The position numbers and the translations under genes are program-made. 29,349 bases of DNA, from NCBI GenBank assembly GCA_902773195.1, contig CACYDL010000013.1, positions 1 through 29,349 of the forward strand, written 5' to 3'. Positions 24,232 to 29,349 of the stretch are shown in pieces. The DNA comes from an uncultured Lachnospiraceae bacterium (GTDB taxonomy: Bacteria; Bacillota_A; Clostridia; Lachnospirales; Lachnospiraceae). The stretch's first letter is position 1; each line of letters begins with the position of its first letter. The notes under the pieces are model-generated. The model made no database searches and was not told the origin of the DNA. It was given only the letters and a program-made list of their open reading frames with translations.

Positions 24232-24920
24232 AAAGAAAACGGGTCTTTCCTACGGAGCTGGCCTACGCGGCCGGCCTTCTTCTGCTGGCCTTCGGAACGG
24301 CGCTGATGGAGAGGGCGGATTTCGGCCTCTCGACCATCGTCGCGCCGGCGTACCTCCTGCACCTTCGGATAGGGCAGACGCATCCGGCGTTTACCTTTGG
24401 CGCGGCGGAATACTGCACCCAGGCGACGCTTCTTGTCCTGCTCGCGGCGGTGACGCGGCGCTTCCGCCTGTCCTATCTCTTCTCGTTTATCACCGCGCTT
24501 ATCTACGGCTTTGTCCTGGATCTCATGATGGAGCTGGCCGGAAGGATACCGGCCGGCGGCCTCCCGGGCAGGGCCGTCTTCTACGTCTGCGGGCTTGTCG
24601 TCTGCGCGGCGGGCGTCGCCCTGCTGTTCCGCACCTATCTATCTCCCGAGGCCTACGAGCTTTTTGTCAAAGAAATCTCCTCGGTGTACGGCTTTGATAT
24701 CAGCCGGGTGAAGACCGTCTACGACTGCTGCAGCTGCACCGTCGCGGTCGTCCTGTCCTTCGCGTTTTTCGGGTTCGGACATTTTGAGGGAATCAAGGCG
24801 GGCACGGTCCTCTGCGCGCTGGTCAACGGCACCCTGATCGGGGTGATCAGCCGCTTCTTCGACCGCGTCTTCGCATTCAGGGACGCCCTAGGACTGAGGC
24901 GGTTCTTTGAGAAGCTGTGA
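24228..24920 (+). CDS. YczE/YitT-like multi-pass membrane protein
   Basis: A 230-residue hydrophobic protein with about five membrane helices. The N-terminal ELAYAAGLLLLAFGTALMERADFGLSTIVAPAYLL is typical of the YczE/YyaS group (G-x-A-L-x-x-x-A-x-x-G-x-S). The helices at ~65-95 (TLLVLLAAVTRRFRLSYLFSF), ~110-135, ~165-190 and ~195-215 follow. The family is thought to hold transporters or membrane scaffolds with no proven substrate. ATG 24228 overlaps the upstream TGA, which shows coupling. The C-terminus is basic and short. Confidence 0.8.
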   Translation: MKRKRVFPTELAYAAGLLLLAFGTALMERADFGLSTIVAPAYLLHLRIGQTHPAFTFGAAEYCTQATLLVLLAAVTRRFRLSYLFSFITALIYGFVLDLMMELAGRIPAGGLPGRAVFYVCGLVVCAAGVALLFRTYLSPEAYELFVKEISSVYGFDISRVKTVYDCCSCTVAVVLSFAFFGFGHFEGIKAGTVLCALVNGTLIGVISRFFDRVFAFRDALGLRRFFEKL

Positions 24921-24953
24921 GAGCGGGTGACGGCGGACACAGGCGCCGCGGCA

Positions 24954-25140
24954 GAACCCGCGGAGCGGAAGGACAGCCGGGACAGAAGGACAGACGAAGC
25001 GGAAGAACTGCCGGGACAGAAGGGCAGACGGACCGTAAGAACAGACGGAGCAGAAGGACTGCCGGGACAGAAAGACTGCCGGGACAGAAAGACTGCCGGG
25101 ACAGAAGGACAGACGAAGCGGAAGGACAGACGGAGCAGAA
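24954..25140. repeat. 17-bp tandem repeat, eleven contiguous copies
   Basis: Eleven 17-bp units run head to tail from 24954 to 25140. Two alternating types dominate: ggactgccgggacagaa and ggacagacggagcagaa. The plus strand is very poor in T and rich in purines. The array lies between the YczE-like gene and the NIF3-like gene. Since 17 is not a multiple of three, translation through it would give a repeating Arg-rich peptide of 17 residues per three units. There are no unique spacers, so it is not a CRISPR array. Confidence 0.93.
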
Positions 25141-25177
25141 GGACTTGCGGGAAATGGACGGAAAGGACGGAGCAGCC

Positions 25178-25537
25178 ATGGCCGGGAGCGGAAAGACAGC
25201 GTTCTACAAGATGGAAATATTTATCCCGGAGACCCATTTCCGGGCTCTTCAGGAGGTCCTCCGGGACGAGGACGCCGGCCATATCGGCCGGTACGACTGC
25301 TGCCTTTCGCACAGCCATGTGACCGGCTCGTGGCGTCCGCTTCCCGGGACCGACCCGTATCTGGGGCAGGAAGGGGAGATCGCCGAGGAGCCGGAGCTCA
25401 AGGTGGAGGTGACGGTCAGGGCGGACCAGCTCCGTTCCGTGACGGAGGCCGTTCTTGGGATCCATCCCTACGAGGAGCCCGTGATCAACATCATCGCCCT
25501 CGCGGGCACGGCGTTCAGCCTCCCGGAGGACGTGTGA
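25178..25537 (+). CDS. NIF3/YqfO-like small domain protein (CutA/PII-like fold)
   Basis: A 119-residue stand-alone protein resembling the inserted domain of Bacillus YqfO-type NIF3 proteins. The features are FYKMEIFIPETHFRALQEVL, GHIGRYDCCLSHSHVTGSWRPLPGTDPYLG, LKVEVTVRADQLRSV and a closing HPYEEPVINIIAL. The last segment matches the HPYEEP signature of this family and of CutA-like trimers. Its function is not established. I chose ATG 25178 because GGACGGAG lies just upstream; ATG 25154 and 25211 are alternatives. A GTG at 24917 in the same frame, overlapping the upstream stop, would add an 87-residue Arg-rich extension encoded by the 17-bp array. The 214 bases after the gene (25538-25751) hold nothing I can name. 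Confidence 0.85.
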   Translation: MAGSGKTAFYKMEIFIPETHFRALQEVLRDEDAGHIGRYDCCLSHSHVTGSWRPLPGTDPYLGQEGEIAEEPELKVEVTVRADQLRSVTEAVLGIHPYEEPVINIIALAGTAFSLPEDV

Positions 25538-25751
25538 GGCGGTTCGGCCTCAGCCTTCTGAAGACGCCTGTCTCCCGCGGGAAAGCGCTGCGGGCCTCCG
25601 CTTACCGGCGGAAATCTGGAGATTCATGTGACGCGGCCGCCCCTCCCGCGGTCAGTGGAGATAGAAAGTCAGAAAGAAAACGTCCGGCCTTTCCCCGCGG
25701 CGATGTTCCGCGGGAAGCCGGAGAAAGCCCGTGTGAATGGAGGGAAAAAAC

Positions 25752-27770
25752 ATGAGCAGAAGAAAAAGGATCCTGGCAGCGGTTCTTGCGGCGGCGCTGA
25801 CCCTGTCGCCTGCGGCGGCTTTCGCGGAGGAGCCGGAAGGCGCCCTTTCCGGCCACTCGTCCCTGGCGGAGGCCGGCGCGCCTGTTGAGGAGAGTGTGTC
25901 CGTGGCCGAGGAGGGCCTTTTCGCCGGGACGGACATCGACGGGGCGGAAGAAAGCCTGTCCGGGGCGGAGAGCGCGGAGGAGGCTGCCTCCGGGGAGGAA
26001 GAAGCCGACGTTACCGTCTCCCGCATCCGCTTCGCCGGGAGCAAGGAGGAGGTCTTCGAGGCCCTGAAGTCCGTTGCCGACAGACTCTACTACTACGACT
26101 ATGAGGTGCTGGACGACGCCGTCGCCTACGAGGAGGACGCGGCCGCTGACACGGGTATCTCCTCGTCCGCCATGACGACCGGCGTGCCGAAGGCCGAGGC
26201 GGGCTTCGGCCAGGCGGCGGATTATTCGGACACCAACGTCCGGACCGAGGGCGTGGACGAGGCCGACATCGTCAAGACGGACGGGACGTACATCTGCGTC
26301 CTCCGAAAGCGCCAGGATCTCTGCATTCTCGAGGCGACGGACGACGGTCCGGTGCTCCGCTCGACGATTCACGTCTGCGACGGGCAGCAGGGCTGGCTGA
26401 GAACCGGCGCGGTGGAATTTTTCATGAACGGCAGCCTTCTCCACGTGCTCAGCTCCGAGGCCGGGGAGGCGGAGGACATGGACTACACCTATTACAATCC
26501 GTCCGCCTTCGTCACGAGGCTCCGCACCTACGATATCTCGGACCCGGTCAATCCGGTGCTCACCGGAACGCTGGAGCAGGACGGCGTCTACCAGCAGGCG
26601 AGGATGAAGGACGGCATGCTCTACATTTTCACCGACTGGTCGCCGAGGCTCTCCGACACGATGGAGGAGAGCGCGGTCCTGCCGATGATCGGAGGAGAAG
26701 AGGCGGCGCCGGACCACGTCTGCATCCCCGACATCATGACCGCCATGGACTATCTCGTCGCCGTGTCCGTCGACCCGAAGCAGCCCTCGAAGGCCGTGGA
26801 CTACAAGGCCCTGATCTCCGGGGCGCAGCAGCTCTACGTCAGCACGGAGGGGATCTACGCGGTCAACGTGGACTACAACGAGTACCGTTCGAAGACGGAG
26901 ATCGTCAAATTCACCTACGACGGCGGGAACATCGCCGGCAGGGCGGCGGCGAGACTCCGGGGGACGGTGGACGACACCTTCTCCATCGATGAGTACAACG
27001 GGTATCTGCGCGTGCTGACGACCTATACGGGGTCCCTGAAGGGCGAATTCCTGGAGGCCCTCAGCGACCTGTTCGGCTTCGACTACTACGACGAGGACCG
27101 CTGGCTGCGCCACAACGCGATCTACATTCTCGACGAGGGCATGAACCGCGTCGGCAGCCTCATGGACCTCGCGGAGGGAGAGGAGATCAAATCGGCGAGA
27201 TACTTCGGCGACATCGCCTACTTCGTCACCTTCCGCAACACGGACCCGCTCTTCACCGCGGATCTTGGCAATCCGGCCGCGCCGAGGATCATCGGGGAGA
27301 CGAAGCTTCCCGGCTTCTCCGAGTACCTGCATCCCTTCGGGGACGGCCTGATGCTCGGACTCGGCTACGACGCGGACGAGGACACCGGTTCCGTCACGGG
27401 CCTCAAGATTTCCCTGTTTGATTTCTCTGATCCGACGGACGTCACGGAGACGGCCAGAACCGTCATCCCGAATATCACCTGGTGCCCGGCGATCGAGAAC
27501 TACAAGGCCATCTTCGCCGACGCCGGAAAGAAGCTTCTGGGCTTCTGCTGCGAGGACCGGTACCTGGTGTACCGCATGGAGGACGACGGCTCCTTCGAGC
27601 GGGTGCTGCTCTACGATCTCTTTGAGGACTCCCTGCAGGGAAGCGAGAGCTTCGAAACGATGAGAGGCCTCTACATCGGCAGCGATTTCTATCTGGCGGG
27701 AGGCTCCTTTGTGGCGAAGTTCGACATGGAGGACGGCTTTGCGAAGGAAAAAGTGGTGAGACTGGCCTGA
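25752..27770 (+). CDS. Secreted beta-propeller domain protein (Beta_propel family)
   Basis: A 672-residue exported protein. Residues 1-25 are a signal peptide (MSRRKR, AAVLAAALTLSPAAAFA before EEP), followed by a long acidic low-complexity region to about residue 85. The propeller starts with DTNVRTEGVDEADIVKTDGTYICVL, the hallmark of this family (TN-x-Q-x-x-GVDE-x-DIVKTDG). Repeating YDISDP-like, ISLFDFSDP and DLGNPAAP blades follow. No lipobox, sorting signal or transmembrane tail is visible, so it may be released. The ATG at 25752 follows GGAGGG (25739-25744) by seven bases. The role is unknown; relatives occur as secreted or surface proteins. It appears monocistronic, with a terminator 80 bases on. 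Confidence 0.88.
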   Translation: MSRRKRILAAVLAAALTLSPAAAFAEEPEGALSGHSSLAEAGAPVEESVSVAEEGLFAGTDIDGAEESLSGAESAEEAASGEEEADVTVSRIRFAGSKEEVFEALKSVADRLYYYDYEVLDDAVAYEEDAAADTGISSSAMTTGVPKAEAGFGQAADYSDTNVRTEGVDEADIVKTDGTYICVLRKRQDLCILEATDDGPVLRSTIHVCDGQQGWLRTGAVEFFMNGSLLHVLSSEAGEAEDMDYTYYNPSAFVTRLRTYDISDPVNPVLTGTLEQDGVYQQARMKDGMLYIFTDWSPRLSDTMEESAVLPMIGGEEAAPDHVCIPDIMTAMDYLVAVSVDPKQPSKAVDYKALISGAQQLYVSTEGIYAVNVDYNEYRSKTEIVKFTYDGGNIAGRAAARLRGTVDDTFSIDEYNGYLRVLTTYTGSLKGEFLEALSDLFGFDYYDEDRWLRHNAIYILDEGMNRVGSLMDLAEGEEIKSARYFGDIAYFVTFRNTDPLFTADLGNPAAPRIIGETKLPGFSEYLHPFGDGLMLGLGYDADEDTGSVTGLKISLFDFSDPTDVTETARTVIPNITWCPAIENYKAIFADAGKKLLGFCCEDRYLVYRMEDDGSFERVLLYDLFEDSLQGSESFETMRGLYIGSDFYLAGGSFVAKFDMEDGFAKEKVVRLA

Positions 27771-27851
27771 GCGGCCGGAGGTGAGACAGCCGTTTCTGTG
27801 CGGATGGCATGGGAAACAGAGACGGCTGATCTCAAAAAAGAACAGACAGGT

Positions 27852-27898
27852 GCCCCCGGGGCGTACCGCGCGACAGGCGGTGCGTTCCGGGGGCCTTT
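27852..27898. terminator. Strong hairpin between the propeller gene and the LysR remnant
   Basis: GCCCCCGGGGCGTACCGC (27852-27869) pairs with GCGGTGCGTTCCGGGGGC (27877-27894) over 18 positions with three G-T wobbles. CTTTCT follows on the plus strand, and a T-rich run lies beyond it on the minus strand (the + strand has CAAAAAAGAAC at 27834). It probably terminates both convergent genes. Confidence 0.7.
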
Positions 27899-27923
27899 CT
27901 GTGTCCGGGAGACGCCGGTTCTT

Positions 27924-28466
27924 TCAGATGGAGCGTCTCTCCCGGGCGGCGGTTTCCGCAAGGCCGGGACTTCCTTGGAGCGCGGAGGTCTCCCGGGTAT
28001 TGTTGGGAAGGGAGAACTCCTGCAGCTCGCTGATAAAGATCTTCTCGATCTTGGAGAGATGCTTGTCCTTCTTGTAGATCGCCGCGAAATTCTTTTTCAC
28101 GGGCGGATCCCCGACGACGAAGAGCATCAGGTCCTTTTTCGGGAAAAACTTGCTGTAGATACCGAACTCCGGGACGAATGCGAAGCCGAGGCCGCAGGCC
28201 GCCAGGTTGATGGCGGTGGAGACGTTGTCCGTGGTGTAGATGGCCTTGGGCTGCATCTCGTTTTCCTGGAAGAGCTCGTTGACGATGTTGGTGATATACT
28301 GGCCGGGCTTGTTGAGGATGAAGGGCTGCTGGAGAAAATCCTTGATGTAGATGTGCGGGTATCCGTCGATGTACAAGCAGGAGGGCAGAATCTGCCGGAT
28401 GAAGGAATCGTCTTTCTGTCCTGCCAGCAGAATGTATTCGTTCTTGATGATGGCGTAGTCTCCGCC
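27924..28466 (-). pseudogene. LysR-family regulator remnant lacking the DNA-binding half
   Basis: About 181 codons match the end of a LysR substrate-binding domain: DYAIIKNEYILLAG, PHIYIKDFLQQPFILNKPGQYI, TTDNVSTAINLAACGLGFAFVPEF, and a C-terminal KKDKHLSKIEKIFI. The frame closes upstream with TGA at 28467-28469, and no helix-turn-helix domain (usually the first 60 residues) or linker is found in any frame up to 28612. The best start would be the TTG at 28376, without a visible ribosome-binding site. A normal LysR has about 290-300 residues, so roughly the first 110-120 are missing. This is most likely a 5'-truncated relic; a free effector-binding domain is a less likely reading. Confidence 0.75.
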
Positions 28467-28499
28467 TCAAAATTGCTGCAGCAGAGGCGCCGCATCTGG

Positions 28500-28505
28500 T
28501 ATAAT
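28500..28505 (+). promoter_or_regulatory. -10 box upstream of the DUF218 gene
   Basis: A perfect TATAAT at 28500-28505 sits 107 bases before the ATG, next to the break point of the LysR remnant. TTGCTG at 28473 is the nearest -35-like sequence, but a 21-bp spacer is too long. Confidence 0.45.
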
Positions 28506-28612
28506 GAGAAAAAGCGGCGGAGCGCCGCGGTTCAGGGACATACGGCGAGGCGGAACGCGGCGGTCCGCCTTGCCGGTCAGACGGGAGCGGAGAGAGTGAC
28601 AGGAGTGCTGAG

Positions 28613-29349
28613 ATGACGGAGAGAGTGGTTCTGACGGCGGCGGGGGCGCTGACGCTCCTTTACGGCTTTCTGGTATTCCGGATCGGCTCGGGGAGCCGTT
28701 TCTGGATGGTCTGGGCGGCGGCCGGCGCGGCGCTGCTGCTTCTCGGGCGCCTGTTTCCCCGGCTCCCGGAGACGCATCCCCGCGTCCTGCTTCTGCTCCG
28801 GATCGGGGCCGCCGCGGCAGCGGCGGTGCTCGTGTTTCTGATCGTTCTCATCGCCGGAGCGGCCCGCGCCGCCGCGCCCGGGGATCTGGACTGCCTCGTC
28901 GTCCTGGGAGCCCAGGTGAGGGAGGACGGTCCCGCCGTCGTCCTCCGGTACAGGCTGGACCGGGCGGCGGAGTACCTGGCGGAACATCCCCGGACCTTCT
29001 GCGTCGTCTCCGGAGGACAGGGCTCCAACGAACCCCGTCCGGAGGCGGACGTCATGCGGGACTACCTGATCGGGAAGGGGATCGGGGAGGACCGGATCCG
29101 GGTCGAGAGGAAGTCGCGGAACACGGCGGAGAACATCCGGCTGAGCCGGGCGCTTCTCGGAGGGGACGACCGGAAGACCGGCATCGTCACCAACGATTTC
29201 CACGTCTTCAGGGCGGTCCGGATCGCGAAGCGGCAGGGGCTTCGGCAGGTATGCGGCGTGCCCGCGGGGTCCACGCCCCTCTACCTTCCCAACAACGTTC
29301 TTCGGGAGTGTCTCGGAATACTCAAGGATCTGGCCGCCGGAAACCTGCG
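28613..29349 (+). CDS. DUF218 (SanA/YdcF-like) membrane protein, 3' partial
   Basis: 245 codons are visible and the frame is open to the window end. Residues ~6-25, ~31-50 and ~62-85 are membrane helices, followed by an extracytoplasmic DUF218 domain: LDCLVVLGAQVREDGPAVVLRYRLDRAAEYL, CVVSGGQGSNEPRPEADVMRDYLI, ERKSRNTAENIRLS and GIVTNDFHVFRAVRIAKRQG. The conserved G-A-x-V, S-G-G-Q-G-x-x-E, N-T-x-E-N and N-x-F-H-x-x-R residues are all present. Family members are linked to cell-envelope integrity (E. coli SanA, ElyC). ATG 28613 has only a modest AGGAG at 28601-28605. Confidence 0.85.
   Translation, partial: MTERVVLTAAGALTLLYGFLVFRIGSGSRFWMVWAAAGAALLLLGRLFPRLPETHPRVLLLLRIGAAAAAAVLVFLIVLIAGAARAAAPGDLDCLVVLGAQVREDGPAVVLRYRLDRAAEYLAEHPRTFCVVSGGQGSNEPRPEADVMRDYLIGKGIGEDRIRVERKSRNTAENIRLSRALLGGDDRKTGIVTNDFHVFRAVRIAKRQGLRQVCGVPAGSTPLYLPNNVLRECLGILKDLAAGNL

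Noticed and set aside
24954..25140. CRISPR array
   Set aside because: The 17-bp units are contiguous with no unique spacers and no cas genes nearby.
25602..27332. Minus-strand open frame of 576 codons
   Set aside because: Shadow of the beta-propeller gene; no recognisable domain.
27798..28616. Plus-strand open frame of 272 codons
   Set aside because: It covers the LysR remnant in antisense; the minus strand has clear family motifs and this one has none.

Overview
The window reads as a chromosomal segment of a GC-rich Gram-positive anaerobe in class Clostridia, most likely a Lachnospiraceae-type gut organism. This placement is an inference. It rests on strong GGAGG ribosome-binding sites, a CNA-B surface protein with a sortase tail, a methionine synthase whose reactivation domain is a separate protein, stand-alone fhs/fchA/folD one-carbon genes, a YczE-type membrane protein and a stand-alone NIF3-like domain. 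I see no rRNA, tRNA, CRISPR, prophage or insertion-sequence genes. Twenty-one of the coding units stop with TGA and three with TAA. None stops with TAG.

Layout. 1-2309: 3' part of a wall-anchored CNA-B repeat protein. 2310-2803: repeats, a terminator and a promoter. 2804-6495: a three-gene CUT2-type sugar ABC transporter (binding protein, double ATPase, permease), with hairpins after the first gene. 6496-6898: a 38-bp repeat array, a terminator, a promoter and a perfect 18-bp palindrome. 6899-10191: probable operon of a nitroreductase, a small secreted cystatin-like protein, an O-acetylhomoserine sulfhydrylase interrupted by an in-frame UAG, and a HAD phosphatase. 10599-11882: a cation/proton antiporter. 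12091-13791 (minus strand): a rhomboid protease and a threonine-aldolase-like enzyme, separated from the antiporter by a bidirectional terminator. 14025-14726: an XRE regulator with a histone-H1-like basic repeat. 14799-25537: a long co-directional run holding metF, the MetH activation protein, metH, fhs, fchA, folD, a purine nucleoside phosphorylase, two membrane proteins and a NIF3-like protein. 25752-27770: a secreted beta-propeller protein. 27924-28466 (minus strand): a LysR remnant without its DNA-binding half. 28613-end: a DUF218 (SanA/YdcF-like) membrane protein cut by the window edge.

Functional theme. Fhs, FchA and FolD load and interconvert C1 units on tetrahydrofolate, MetF reduces methylene-THF to methyl-THF, and MetH with its activation protein passes the methyl group to homocysteine. 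The sulfhydrylase at 8220 would supply homocysteine or methionine precursors, so two parts of the window converge on methionine and one-carbon metabolism.

The most unusual structure is at gene ends. At least five gene 3' ends are followed by short direct-repeat arrays (periods 14, 34, 38, 43 and 53 bp), and in four of them the repeat unit includes or closely resembles the gene's own stop-codon context. Each array has its own sequence, and most units can fold into a small hairpin. Two further arrays (17 and 30 bp) lie in spacers, and similar repeat expansion appears inside metH (collagen-like linker) and the XRE gene (Lys/Ala/Thr tail).
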